Source: a virus. From it: a stretch of DNA of 27,342 nucleotides. Position 1 is the stretch's first letter, and each line of letters opens with the position of its first letter. The notes beneath the pieces are model-generated. The model was given only the letters and a program-made list of their open reading frames with translations. It did not search any database and was not told the origin of the DNA. Position numbers and translations under genes: made by a program. Shown here piece by piece: positions 7,687 through 15,505 of the stretch. The stretch is taken from the IMG/VR virus record IMGVR_UViG_3300021962_005878, positions 1-27,342 of that record. One strand, written 5' to 3'.

Positions 7687-7936
7687 ATATTTAAAGGGCG
7701 TTCTCCAAACTGGAATCGCAAATGTAACCTTCGTAAAGAAGGATGGAACTGAACGTAAGTTACTCTGCACTCTGTTGCCGAGCGAGTTGCCGGCACAGAC
7801 TGATCTTGAAGAAGCCGTACAGAAGAAGACTCCAAATCCTGAAGTGCTCGCTGTATGGGATCTTGAAAATAAGGGTTGGCGTTCGTTCCGCTACGACTCT
7901 GTTCTCGGCTTTAGTGTGCTGTCGCTAGACGCATGA
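7631..7936 (+). CDS. Small SH3-like beta-barrel phage protein (DUF2693-like)
   Basis: This 101-aa protein has the pattern of a phage family usually described as SH3 beta-barrel fold proteins (DUF2693): YLKGVLQTGIANVTFVKKDG, then RKLLCTLLPSELP, and near the end a VWDLENKGWRSFRYDSVLGF word. The family is common in T4-like and other large phages and its function is not known. I prefer ATG 7631 to GTG 7625 because an AGG lies at good distance from it; either way it overlaps the glutaredoxin gene by over 50 nt in another frame. The stop overlaps the next start. Confidence 0.8.
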   Translation: MTNSLNGTTDQNDRSWQNEYLKGVLQTGIANVTFVKKDGTERKLLCTLLPSELPAQTDLEEAVQKKTPNPEVLAVWDLENKGWRSFRYDSVLGFSVLSLDA

Positions 7937-8274
7937 TCTACATAGTAGACATCGATCAGACTATATGCATGACTCCGTTTGTGAATGGAAAGCACCGTTA
8001 CGATCTTTCCGATCCATTCCCACAGCGTATTGACAAGATAAATAAACTATACGATCAGGGGCACACCATCATCTATTGGACTGCCCGTGGTTCAGGGTCG
8101 GGAATCGACTGGACAGAACTCACCACAAAACAACTCAATGATTGGGGCTGCAAGTTCCATGAAGTACGTCTCGGAAAACCTTCCTATGATGTATGGATTG
8201 ATGATAAAGCTCTCAATGATAGTGAATTCTTTTTTGACGTAGATCAAGCATATCTCGGAGAACATGATGAATGA
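7933..8274 (+). CDS. Small HAD-superfamily phosphatase, probable sugar-phosphate phosphatase
   Basis: A capless HAD phosphatase of 113 aa. Motif I is DIDQT (residues 6-10, nucleophile D6 and general acid D8), motif II is the Thr of YWTARG, the Lys is in GKPSYD, and motif IV is the WIDDKA acid pair. Such short HADs act on phosphosugars in capsule and LPS synthesis (KDO-8-P, heptose bisphosphate) or on nucleotides. It overlaps the glycosyltransferase gene and leads a cassette with HddA-like and GmhA-like genes. A role like GmhB, removing the 7-phosphate of heptose-1,7-bisphosphate, is therefore plausible, though that is inferred from context only. Confidence 0.82.
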   Translation: MIYIVDIDQTICMTPFVNGKHRYDLSDPFPQRIDKINKLYDQGHTIIYWTARGSGSGIDWTELTTKQLNDWGCKFHEVRLGKPSYDVWIDDKALNDSEFFFDVDQAYLGEHDE

Positions 8275-9253
8275 AGATTTAATTGAACTAAATGAACTGA
8301 ACAAGGAATCGAACGGTGGAACAGAACTTACCACTCGAGGTCTCTTCAACCGACTTACTCGTGATGAACTCGATGGTGTCCAAATTGTCACTGCTCGCGT
8401 CCGCGACCTTGATCCTAACCGAATTAAGATCTATCATCTACACGACCTTGCCGGCGATCCGGAGGCTTCACACCTTCAAGATCCAGCTTCTCGAGCTCGC
8501 TTCCAAAAGTTGGTCTTCAGCTCTAACTGGCAGTATCAACAGTATCGTGACTACCTTGGAGTTCCATATAGCAATCATTCAACAGTTATCGAAACAGGCA
8601 TCGAGCCTATTCCACTCGTTGACAAGCCAAAGGACAAGATACGTCTCATTTATACGTCCACACCTCATCGTGGATTGGAGATTCTGGTTCCTGTCTTTTG
8701 CGCTCTCGCCGAGAAATATCCAAACATCGAGCTAGACGTCTTCTCTTCCTTCGGAATCTATGGCCCAGGTTGGGAAGGCCGTGACGAGGCATACAAGCCT
8801 CTCTTCGATAAGATGAACGAACATCCACAAATCAACTATCATGGTTGGGCAGATCAGGAGACAGTACGTGCCGCATACCAAAAAGCCCACATCTTTGCAT
8901 ATCCTTGTATCTGGCCGGAAACTTCGTGCAGGTCACTTATTGAAGCTATGTCGGCTGGTTGTTTGGCGGTTCATCCTAACTTCTCTGCTTTGGCTGACAC
9001 GTCGGGTGGGTTGACTGTTCAATATGACGGCGACCATGAGAATCCAAATCTGCATGCTAACATCTTCGCACACACTCTGATGTATGCCATCGAGAACGTG
9101 CAGAACAACGACATTACTAACATGATGTCATTTGTCAAAGCCTATGCAGATACTCGTTTCGGTTGGGATTCTGTAATTCCCAAGTGGAAGGGACTGATTG
9201 CATCATTGAAGGAACAACACCGTGATATTGGCCAAAGCACCACTCAGAGTTAG
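8264..9253 (+). CDS. GT-B fold glycosyltransferase (GT4-like)
   Basis: A 329-aa retaining glycosyltransferase of the GT4 type. The C-terminal nucleotide-sugar domain shows IYTSTPHRGLEIL (residues 129-141), the strand/loop NYHGW, and the E-x7-E motif E219...E227 in WPETSCRSLIEAMSAG. The N-terminus has the glycine word NGGTEL. The protein is somewhat shorter than the usual 360-400 aa because the acceptor domain is reduced. No membrane segment is visible. It is the only transferase in the sugar cassette, so it probably uses the product of the neighbouring kinase and isomerase. The acceptor (host LPS, capsid or DNA) cannot be told. Two ATGs start the frame; 8264 has GGAG upstream. Confidence 0.88.
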   Translation: MMNEDLIELNELNKESNGGTELTTRGLFNRLTRDELDGVQIVTARVRDLDPNRIKIYHLHDLAGDPEASHLQDPASRARFQKLVFSSNWQYQQYRDYLGVPYSNHSTVIETGIEPIPLVDKPKDKIRLIYTSTPHRGLEILVPVFCALAEKYPNIELDVFSSFGIYGPGWEGRDEAYKPLFDKMNEHPQINYHGWADQETVRAAYQKAHIFAYPCIWPETSCRSLIEAMSAGCLAVHPNFSALADTSGGLTVQYDGDHENPNLHANIFAHTLMYAIENVQNNDITNMMSFVKAYADTRFGWDSVIPKWKGLIASLKEQHRDIGQSTTQS

Positions 9254-10172
9254 TTTTTTCGGCGGGGGTAGTGATATCCCCGCCCACTTTGCACAATGGG
9301 GTGGAGCAACCATCTCAACTGCCATCGACAAGTATGTCTATGTAGCAGTGATGCACACACCACACGACCACATTAAAGTTTCCTATTCGAAACAAGAGTG
9401 TGTTACAGACATAGAAGATCTTCAAAACGAGATCGTCAAAAACGCTCTTAAGTTCTTCGGTATCAAATCCAACATCGAGATCACGTCATTCGCGGACATC
9501 CCTACGATCGGTAACGGTCTTGGTGGATCGTCTGCCTTTACTTGTGCTCTCATCAAGGCTTTATCTACATATCTTGGTTATGAATACGTAAATCCTTATC
9601 TTGTTGCTAAGACTGCGTGTCATATCGAGATAGACCTGTGTGGTTGGAAGATCGGCATGCAGGATCAGTTTGCATCTGCATTCGGTGGCATGAACTACAT
9701 TAAATATTCTAACCGACTTGGGACTAGCGGTGTTGATGTGAAGCGTCTCGATACAATGGCAATCGAGAACTACATGATCTTGATTCCCACAAACGTAGAG
9801 CATCATGCAGCCAAGATCCTTGATAGCATTAACTTTGAAGCAAAGACATTTGTAATTAATGAACTTGCTCGTATGGCAGATATGCAAGGCACTCAGCTAG
9901 TAAATCCATTCGACTATGGTAGATTGCTTGATTCGGCATGGATTCTGAAGAAGCAGATGAGCGAAGAGATCTCCAGCAGTGATATAGATATTATGTACGA
10001 TCGTTGCAAATCTGCTGATGCTGTCGGTGCTAAGTTGCTCGGAGCTGGAGGCGGCGGATACATGCTAGCAATCACAGATTCAAAGAGCGCAATCCGCCAA
10101 GAATTCTCAGACAGAACATGCCTCGATGTAGGTATCGCACATGAAGGAGCAAGAGTTGTCTATCGAGACTGA
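9222..10172 (+). CDS. hddA: GHMP kinase, HddA-like (heptose 7-phosphate kinase)
   Basis: A 316-aa GHMP kinase. The N-terminus reads KAPLRVSFFGGGSDIPAHF followed by a GGATISTAIDKYVYV stretch, the form typical of D-glycero-alpha-D-manno-heptose 7-phosphate kinase. The ATP loop is GNGLGGSSAF (about 97-106). The IGMQDQFASAFGGMNYI word is characteristic of the HddA group. The C-terminal glycine motif is GAKLLGAGGGGYML. It would phosphorylate the anomeric carbon of heptose-7-phosphate. Start: GTG at 9222 with AAGGA upstream, overlapping the transferase gene by 32 nt. A related galactose/fucose-type sugar kinase is the main alternative; the neighbouring GmhA-like gene favours heptose. Confidence 0.87.
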   Translation: MILAKAPLRVSFFGGGSDIPAHFAQWGGATISTAIDKYVYVAVMHTPHDHIKVSYSKQECVTDIEDLQNEIVKNALKFFGIKSNIEITSFADIPTIGNGLGGSSAFTCALIKALSTYLGYEYVNPYLVAKTACHIEIDLCGWKIGMQDQFASAFGGMNYIKYSNRLGTSGVDVKRLDTMAIENYMILIPTNVEHHAAKILDSINFEAKTFVINELARMADMQGTQLVNPFDYGRLLDSAWILKKQMSEEISSSDIDIMYDRCKSADAVGAKLLGAGGGGYMLAITDSKSAIRQEFSDRTCLDVGIAHEGARVVYRD

Positions 10173-10737
10173 CATTATATTTGATCATATGGGCCTAATT
10201 AATATTGGGTTTGCAAGTATCGATCATGAAGAATTTAAAAAAGCAGCCGAACTGATTTGGCTGACAAGCATTTCAAATCATCGTAACAACATCTATACTA
10301 TCGGTAACGGTGCATCTGCTTCCATCGCTCAGCATTGGGCATGCGACTATACCAAAGGTTGTAAGAAAGGTGGACTGCGACCAAGAGTTATTTCTTTGGC
10401 TGCAAATATTCCACTGATGACAGCTGTGGCGAACGATATCTCCTATGACGATGTTTACTCGTTCCAGCTCGATGCACTCGGACAAGAAGGTGACGTACTC
10501 GTGGCCATCTCTTCGAGTGGTAATTCTCCAAATGTTGTCAAGGCAATTGAAACTGCTAAGGCATTGAAAGTAAAGACTATTGCTTTGACAGGATTTTCTC
10601 CAGATAATAAGTGCGCTCAGCTCGCAGATATCTCTCTACATGTCGATATCCAAGAATATGAGGCAGCAGAAGACGTCCACCAAGCTATTATGCATATGAT
10701 TGCTAAATATATCAGAAACAGAGGTAAGGTTACATAA
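10141..10737 (+). CDS. gmhA: SIS-domain phosphosugar isomerase, GmhA-like
   Basis: A 198-aa single-SIS protein of the GmhA/DiaA group. GmhA turns sedoheptulose-7-phosphate into heptose-7-phosphate. Phosphate-binding words are GNGASASIAQH (55-65) and ISSSGNSPNVVKAIETAK (123-140). Aligned to E. coli GmhA, metal/catalytic positions H61, E65, Q172 and H180 correspond to H65, D69, E177 and H185, so one Glu has become Asp and the Gln has become Glu. The gene overlaps the kinase gene by 32 nt, and its stop shares a base with the next start. Pairing with HddA supports the heptose pathway; another ketose-phosphate substrate is possible. Confidence 0.83.
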   Translation: MKEQELSIETDIIFDHMGLINIGFASIDHEEFKKAAELIWLTSISNHRNNIYTIGNGASASIAQHWACDYTKGCKKGGLRPRVISLAANIPLMTAVANDISYDDVYSFQLDALGQEGDVLVAISSSGNSPNVVKAIETAKALKVKTIALTGFSPDNKCAQLADISLHVDIQEYEAAEDVHQAIMHMIAKYIRNRGKVT

Positions 10738-11492
10738 TGTCACAACAACCAGTATCAATTCATCAGATCGCAGCTCAGTTCGGAACAGATAGTGGAAACT
10801 ATGAAGTACTCACTGACGCAGCCATTCGATCGAAGGGTGTAGAAGGCGCAGCAGTCGAGATCGGTGTTCGTCTCGGTGGTGGTCTACAACGTATCATCGA
10901 CGGTCTCGTAGAAAGTGGTCAAACTCCTGAGAAGCCAGTCTTTGGTATCGATCCGTATGGCAACATCGAGTACTACCGTGACGAGATCTTTAAGGAAGGC
11001 CGTTGCGACTATACCAATGAGATGCGCGACATTTGCATGATTAACATGTATCTGTACTGCCGTCAGAAGAACGTCAACTTCTATATGTTCAACCTTGAAG
11101 ACACCGAGTTCTTCAATCGTTATGCAGACGGTGTTCCTGTCTATGCAGACTATAAGCAGCTCGTCAATAAGTACAGCGTAGTCCACTTCGATGGTCCTCA
11201 TACACTCGAAGCTCTCGATGCCGAGATTGCATTCTTCCTCGAGCGGTCAGATCCTGGCGCTGTCTTCGTCTTTGACGACGTAGAGATGTACGAACACGAT
11301 GCTGTACACAATCAGTTGCTTGAATATGGTATGGAAATTGCCATGGAAACTGCTCGCAAGTGGTCCTACGTCAAGAAGGAACATGTCGATAAGAAGTGGG
11401 AACCAGTCGTTGGAACTCCTGGCTGGGAGCCAAACGCAGAGCAGTACACACCAAAGGGCGGTCCAAGTTTTAATTATAAAATCGACCTGTGA
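10737..11492 (+). CDS. Class I SAM-dependent methyltransferase-like protein
   Basis: A 251-aa protein with Rossmann methyltransferase features. The glycine motif I is in AAVEIGVRLGGGLQRI, the acidic motif II is in VFGIDPYGNIEYY, and the VVHFDGPHT strand with VFVFDDVEMY matches motifs IV and V of the TylF/Methyltransf_24 type. Such enzymes methylate sugars or other small molecules. It ends the coupled sugar cassette, so O-methylation of a transferred sugar is a natural guess. A new promoter follows in the 71-nt gap after it. The C-terminus (about 215-251) is Pro/Gly-rich and not assigned. Confidence 0.72.
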   Translation: MSQQPVSIHQIAAQFGTDSGNYEVLTDAAIRSKGVEGAAVEIGVRLGGGLQRIIDGLVESGQTPEKPVFGIDPYGNIEYYRDEIFKEGRCDYTNEMRDICMINMYLYCRQKNVNFYMFNLEDTEFFNRYADGVPVYADYKQLVNKYSVVHFDGPHTLEALDAEIAFFLERSDPGAVFVFDDVEMYEHDAVHNQLLEYGMEIAMETARKWSYVKKEHVDKKWEPVVGTPGWEPNAEQYTPKGGPSFNYKIDL

Positions 11493-11501
11493 AAATAAGC
11501 A

Positions 11502-11539
11502 TGTACAAATTATCGAAACTGTAGTAGGTTGAATAATAC
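11502..11539 (+). promoter_or_regulatory. Phage promoter element, ATGTACA type (copy 1)
   Basis: The gap between the methyltransferase gene and the next gene holds AAGCATGTACA, then TTATCGAAAC. TGTACA is at 11502-11507. Seventeen nucleotides on lies TAGGTT (11525-11530), and 26 on lies TAATAC (11534-11539). The same block occurs before several other genes in this window. Either TGTACA is the -35 box with a TAnnnT -10, or it is an upstream activator box. Confidence 0.6.
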
Positions 11540-11563
11540 AAACAAGGAACTACAGAGGTAAAC

Positions 11564-12652
11564 ATGGTCATTAAGGTTAAAGCTAAACCCAAACAGATCT
11601 CTCGCTCGGCTATCAAGTCTATCGATGACAAAGCCTATGGCTCCGAGCCTATCGTAATCGATGGTTATAGCAACGCTTTAAATTGGTATAACTACATGGC
11701 ATCTGATGATCAGTCGCGTGACTGGTTCTTCACGTATGCCAAGAAGAATTATACCAAGGATCAACTCACACTCTTGCGCAAGCTTCCAAAGTGGAAGATT
11801 TCCAAGACTCTTGGTAACGTTGCACGTATTCTCCTGAATGGCAATGAGCTGCCGCAAAAGAATCTCGACTACTTCAATGATAGTGTAAAGAATCTCCTTG
11901 CGGCAGCTACACAAGTTGTCGAAGAAGTCGAAGACGCTCCAAAGCCTGTCGTCGATATTCAAGCTCGCATTCGTGAGAAGGCCAACTACATCATCACGAG
12001 TCTCGAAGAAGAACTCGATAATGTAATCGATGGCAAAGCGTTCTCGATGTATACCTTCTGTCAAGCCAACGAGCTGAATGCACAGATCCTCGGCATCGTA
12101 GCTGACTACTACCGTCCACAGTACACCGAGATTATGTCTGACGACGAGCAAGTCAAAGAATCCTTTGGCAAGCGTCAAAAGTTCTGGATTAATTTTTGGC
12201 AGAGCTTCTTCGATGACATCGATCGTTATGTAAATAACAAGAAGGCCGTCAAGGTTCGTAAGCCACGCGAGAAGAAAGCAAAGTCTGCAGTCGATCTGGT
12301 CAAGAACCTTAAATATCAGAAGGAAGAGCCTTCACTCAAGATTGTCTCTGTCCATCCGGCAGAGATCGTAGGATGTACACAGCTATGGACGTACAACACA
12401 AAGTACAAGAAGCTAGCTCGATACGATTCCAGCGGTCCAGCTGGAATTCAAGTCAAGGGCACTACCTTGGTTGGCTATGATGTCGAAACCTCTACAAGCA
12501 AGAGCTTGCGTAAACCAGATGTTTCTATTCAAGCATTGCTCGGCGCAGGCAAAGTCAGCCTACGCAAGTTCATGGACGAGATCAAGACTGTAGAGTCCAA
12601 GCCTAACGGCCGAATCAATCAAGACACTATCCTCTTAAGGGTTATTAAATGA
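11564..12652 (+). CDS. Unknown 362-aa conserved phage protein
   Basis: First gene after the promoter at 11502, with its ATG at 11564 behind ACAGAGGT. The N-terminal half is helical, with a Trp/Tyr-rich segment (NALNWYNYMASDDQSRDWFF at about 38-57). A basic region lies in the middle (KKAVKVRKPREKKAKS at about 232-247). The C-terminal third looks beta-rich (IVSVHPAEIVGCTQLWTYNT) and could bind nucleic acid. It contains no enzyme motif. It is coupled to the next gene (ATGA overlap) and precedes RNase H, so a replication-associated role is possible. I do not recognise a characterised family. Confidence 0.8.
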   Translation: MVIKVKAKPKQISRSAIKSIDDKAYGSEPIVIDGYSNALNWYNYMASDDQSRDWFFTYAKKNYTKDQLTLLRKLPKWKISKTLGNVARILLNGNELPQKNLDYFNDSVKNLLAAATQVVEEVEDAPKPVVDIQARIREKANYIITSLEEELDNVIDGKAFSMYTFCQANELNAQILGIVADYYRPQYTEIMSDDEQVKESFGKRQKFWINFWQSFFDDIDRYVNNKKAVKVRKPREKKAKSAVDLVKNLKYQKEEPSLKIVSVHPAEIVGCTQLWTYNTKYKKLARYDSSGPAGIQVKGTTLVGYDVETSTSKSLRKPDVSIQALLGAGKVSLRKFMDEIKTVESKPNGRINQDTILLRVIK

Positions 12653-12999
12653 CAGATAACGTAATCTTGTTTCCTGGTTTTAAGCGGGACGATGCTCCGC
12701 CTCAGAACTTGGACGAAATTCTTGACAAAGTTACACAAACTCGGAAAGAGCATGTAGCTGGTGTCATGAATGATATGATTCCTGATTTGATTCATATCTT
12801 CGGTGCCTACGGTGTAGACATCAATGACGATAAATATGTAAAAGATGTTGCTATGGTAATGGAAGCCACAAAGTCTTTACTGCACAAGCAGTATAACCTT
12901 GAGCATCCGTTCCATAAAATGGTCGACGGCATATTTGAGTTTAGTTACAATGAAGATAGTACAATCGCGTACACATACACTTTACCAGATGAAGAGTGA
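12649..12999 (+). CDS. Unknown 116-aa phage protein
   Basis: Starts in an ATGA overlap with the gene before it and ends 9 nt before RNase H. The N-terminus is MTDNVILFPGFKRDDAPP, a short motif (ILFPGFKR) seen at the start of small phage adaptor proteins. The middle is helical and the C-terminus is a short beta/acidic tail (FEFSYNEDSTIAYTYTLPDEE spread over the last 22 residues). The function is unknown. Confidence 0.75.
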   Translation: MTDNVILFPGFKRDDAPPQNLDEILDKVTQTRKEHVAGVMNDMIPDLIHIFGAYGVDINDDKYVKDVAMVMEATKSLLHKQYNLEHPFHKMVDGIFEFSYNEDSTIAYTYTLPDEE

Positions 13000-13008
13000 G
13001 AAACTGAA

Positions 13009-13863
13009 ATGATTATTATGGACCTTTCACAGGTCATGATCTCCAACCTGATGGTTCAGCTTGGAAACCACACCAACGCCGAGATCGAAGAAGATCTTCT
13101 ACGGCATATGATTCTCAATTCGATCCGTTCGTATAACCAAAAGTTTAAGAACGAGTTCGGCGAGATGATCATCGCATGCGATGCTGGCAACAACTGGCGT
13201 CGTCAAGTCTTTCCTTACTATAAAGCTAATCGCCGTAAGAATCGCGAGAAGTCAGAGATCAATTGGACGACAGTGTTCGAGACTCTGAACAAGGTTCGTG
13301 ACGAGCTAAAGGATTATTTCCCATATCGAGTTATTCGTGTCGACGGCGCAGAGGCTGATGATGTCATCGGTTCTCTCGCTCAAGAATACGGTAATACGAA
13401 CGAACCGATTCTGATTCTCTCAGGAGATAAGGACTTCGTTCAGTTGCAGTGTTATATGAACGTAAAGCAGTTTGATCCTGTGCAGAAGAAGTGGCGCAAG
13501 ACAAATGATGTCGATAAGTTCATCAAGGAACACATCATTCGCGGCGATACAGGCGACGGTGTTCCTAACTTCTTGTCAGCAGATGACACGTTCGTTGTCG
13601 GTGCAAGACAGAAGCCTATCAGCCAGAAGAAGCTAGATCAGTGGCTCGAAGCAGCAGATCCAAAGGAATTCTGTGACGAGAAGATGCTGCGTGGCTACCT
13701 TCGCAACCAACAGTTGGTCGATCTCAACTTCATTCCTTCTGATATCAAGAAGGAAGTGCTTGTGCAGTTCGAAGAGCAGGCAGGAAAAGGCCGTGATAAG
13801 CTCTTCAACTACTTCATCGATCGCCGACTCAAACTCCTTGTAGAAAGCATTAATGAGTTTTAA
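13009..13863 (+). CDS. rnh: T4-type RNase H, 5'-3' exonuclease / flap nuclease
   Basis: A 284-aa FEN-family nuclease that removes RNA primers and 5' flaps during lagging-strand synthesis. The metal-binding acids lie in the expected order: D5 (IIMDLSQVM), D60 in the IIACDAGNNWRRQVFPYYKA word, the E/D cluster in VDGAEADDVIGSLA, the paired Asp of ILSGDKDFVQL, and the Asp of GDTGDGVPN. The arch-region Arg/Lys words (NWRRQ and YKANRRKNR) are also present. T4 Rnh is about 305 aa, so the size fits. Two ATGs (13009 and 13018) are possible starts; the first is used. Its function fits the gp32/gp59 genes further along. Confidence 0.93.
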   Translation: MIIMDLSQVMISNLMVQLGNHTNAEIEEDLLRHMILNSIRSYNQKFKNEFGEMIIACDAGNNWRRQVFPYYKANRRKNREKSEINWTTVFETLNKVRDELKDYFPYRVIRVDGAEADDVIGSLAQEYGNTNEPILILSGDKDFVQLQCYMNVKQFDPVQKKWRKTNDVDKFIKEHIIRGDTGDGVPNFLSADDTFVVGARQKPISQKKLDQWLEAADPKEFCDEKMLRGYLRNQQLVDLNFIPSDIKKEVLVQFEEQAGKGRDKLFNYFIDRRLKLLVESINEF

Positions 13864-14293
13864 TATGCAAAGAACATTAGCGATAGCAGAAATCCTTGAT
13901 CTTGTCAAGGAAGCCAAGGACGTACAGACAAAGGTTTCTCTCCTTCGTCAGTATGACAGTGAAACCCTTCGTTATATCCTTGAACTGGCCTTCCATCCGA
14001 ATGTAGGATGGTGGTTGCCAGAAGGAGCTCCTCCTTATACGCCAAGCTCGCTGCTTGACACAGAGGGAAGGCTCTACAAAGAGGCACGTACTCTGCCTCT
14101 TTATCTCTATGGTAATCGTCCTGATCTCAAGAAGCATCAGCGCGAAAACCTTTTCATCGGTCTTCTCGAATCTCTTCATCCGAAAGACGCCGCTCTTTTG
14201 ATCGCCGTCAAGGATAAGAAAGTCGAAGGACTTAACGTCGCAACAATTAACGAAGCTTTTCCAGGGTTAATTCCAAATGAGCAACACAGTTAA
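13853..14293 (+). CDS. Conserved 146-aa T4-like phage protein of unknown function
   Basis: The frame overlaps the end of RNase H by 11 nt (ATG 13853; a second ATG at 13865 is possible). The N-terminal half is helical. The middle holds a conserved-looking HPNVGWWLPEGAPPYTPSSL segment, and a C-terminal helix contains ENLFIGLLESLHPKDAALLI. This pattern recalls a T4-like cyanophage family (I believe DUF6433) with no assigned role. The location next to RNase H suggests a replication or recombination accessory protein. Confidence 0.78.
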   Translation: MSFNMQRTLAIAEILDLVKEAKDVQTKVSLLRQYDSETLRYILELAFHPNVGWWLPEGAPPYTPSSLLDTEGRLYKEARTLPLYLYGNRPDLKKHQRENLFIGLLESLHPKDAALLIAVKDKKVEGLNVATINEAFPGLIPNEQHS

Positions 14294-14444
14294 GCGTTTT
14301 AGAAAATACAATGAAGAATATGACGATTCGAAAAATACATCACATGATCATCGTCAGCATTTAAATGAGAAGCGGCTTCGAGCCGCACTTCGTTCTAAGA
14401 CAAAAAGTACATTGTTAGATTTGATAGAAGATGAAGATTATTAA
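14277..14444 (+). CDS. Unknown 55-aa charged protein
   Basis: The ATG at 14277 lies inside the end of the upstream gene and the TAA shares its last base with the next ATG. The product is almost all charged and polar (MSNTVKRFRKYNEEYDDSKN at the start) with a short helix EKRLRAALRS and an acidic end EDEDY. Small proteins of this look are common in T4-like phages. The function is unknown, and translation is supported by coupling at both ends. Confidence 0.68.
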   Translation: MSNTVKRFRKYNEEYDDSKNTSHDHRQHLNEKRLRAALRSKTKSTLLDLIEDEDY

Positions 14445-14743
14445 TGCCTATATACGAATTTAGATTGAAAGAAACCGGTGAAGTCTTCGAGGAATTCTTT
14501 AACTACCAACAGAAAAAAGATTTCCTCGAAGACAATCCGGATATCGAAGAAATTATAGGTGCACCTCATCTGATATCAGGAATATCAGGCGTTACTCATA
14601 AGACAGATTCTGGCTTTAACGATCTGTTGAATAGAATTGGTAATGCTAACCCACACTCTCCACTCGGTCAACAACACGGCGATAAAGATATCAAGAGTAC
14701 GAAGATCAGAGAGGCAGTGAATAAGGCTCGTAATAAAAAATAA
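14444..14743 (+). CDS. 99-aa FmdB-like protein lacking the zinc cysteines
   Basis: The N-terminus (MPIYEFRLKETGEVFEEFF) matches the start of FmdB/zinc-ribbon regulatory proteins, which read MPxYEYxCxxCGxxFE. The cysteines are replaced by Leu and Thr, and none occurs elsewhere, so no zinc can be bound this way. The second half is polar and probably disordered, with a Lys-rich end. This form is often seen in T4-like phages. It is coupled to the genes before (TAATG) and lies 9 nt ahead of phoH. Role unknown. Confidence 0.74.
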   Translation: MPIYEFRLKETGEVFEEFFNYQQKKDFLEDNPDIEEIIGAPHLISGISGVTHKTDSGFNDLLNRIGNANPHSPLGQQHGDKDIKSTKIREAVNKARNKK

Positions 14744-14752
14744 GGACAACTT

Positions 14753-15505
14753 GTGCAACATAGCCAACCTCGTTTAACGAAGAGAGAAAAAAGAATCGCC
14801 AGACAAAATGGTGACACACAAGAAGGGCTAACATTTAAGAGTCAAAACTTTAATCTTAAGAATATCAATCCACTCACAGAAAACCAGCGCATTGCGTTTG
14901 ATGCTTTCGATGATGGAAAACACTTGATGTTGCACGGAATGGCTGGTACAGGTAAAACGTTTATTGCTCTGTATAAGGCTATTGAATCGTTGATGGAAAA
15001 TACCGGTGTACAAAATAAGATTTACATTGTAAGATCGGTAGTACCAACACGAGATATGGGTTTTCTTCCTGGAAACCAGAAGGAAAAGATGAAGGTCTAC
15101 GAGGCACCTTACTATGCCATTTGTACCGAACTGTTTGATCGGTCAGATGCATACGAGATCCTCAAACAGAAGAACGCCGTCGAGTTCATCTCAACGTCGT
15201 TCGTTCGTGGTATTACCATGAACAACTGTTTTGTAATTGTGGATGAAGTCAATAACATGACGTTCCACGAACTGGACTCGGTGATCACTCGCATTGGTAA
15301 GGGTTGTAGAGTATTGTTCTGTGGTGACTTCCGTCAGTCAGATCTTACGAAGGACCAAGAACGCAACGGACTGAAGGACTTTATGAAAGTCTTAGGTCGG
15401 TTGAATGATTTTGTACATGTTGACTTTCTCGAACAGGATATTGTTCGATCGAAATTAGTGAAGGAATATATAATTGCTCGTCAAAAACTCGGACTTCAAC
15501 CGTAA
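14753..15505 (+). CDS. phoH: PhoH-family ATPase
   Basis: A 250-aa P-loop ATPase of the PhoH family. Walker A is GMAGTGKT (62-69). The family word RSVVPTRDMGFLPGNQKEK follows (94-112). Walker B is VIVDEVNN (161-168), and a sensor-like LFCGDFRQSDL (188-198) follows. PhoH resembles the N-terminal half of superfamily 1 helicases and is common in T4-like and marine phages. It was linked to phosphate starvation in E. coli and probably acts on RNA or DNA. Start: GTG at 14753 with AAGGA at 14742-14746. The next gene, a nuclease, overlaps it by 32 nt, which suggests that the two work together. Confidence 0.93.
   Translation: MQHSQPRLTKREKRIARQNGDTQEGLTFKSQNFNLKNINPLTENQRIAFDAFDDGKHLMLHGMAGTGKTFIALYKAIESLMENTGVQNKIYIVRSVVPTRDMGFLPGNQKEKMKVYEAPYYAICTELFDRSDAYEILKQKNAVEFISTSFVRGITMNNCFVIVDEVNNMTFHELDSVITRIGKGCRVLFCGDFRQSDLTKDQERNGLKDFMKVLGRLNDFVHVDFLEQDIVRSKLVKEYIIARQKLGLQP

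Noticed and set aside
11678-12178. A 166-aa minus-strand open frame inside the 362-aa gene.
   Set aside because: All neighbouring genes are on the plus strand with coupled starts; the frame has no ribosome-binding site.
15007-15035. TGTACA followed 17 nt on by TAAGAT inside phoH.
   Set aside because: The hexamer pair matches the promoter spacing but lacks the ATG/CATG context and there is no gene start nearby. Other TGTACA copies inside genes (for example 5355, 12375, 21640) have no fitting second box, so chance is likely.
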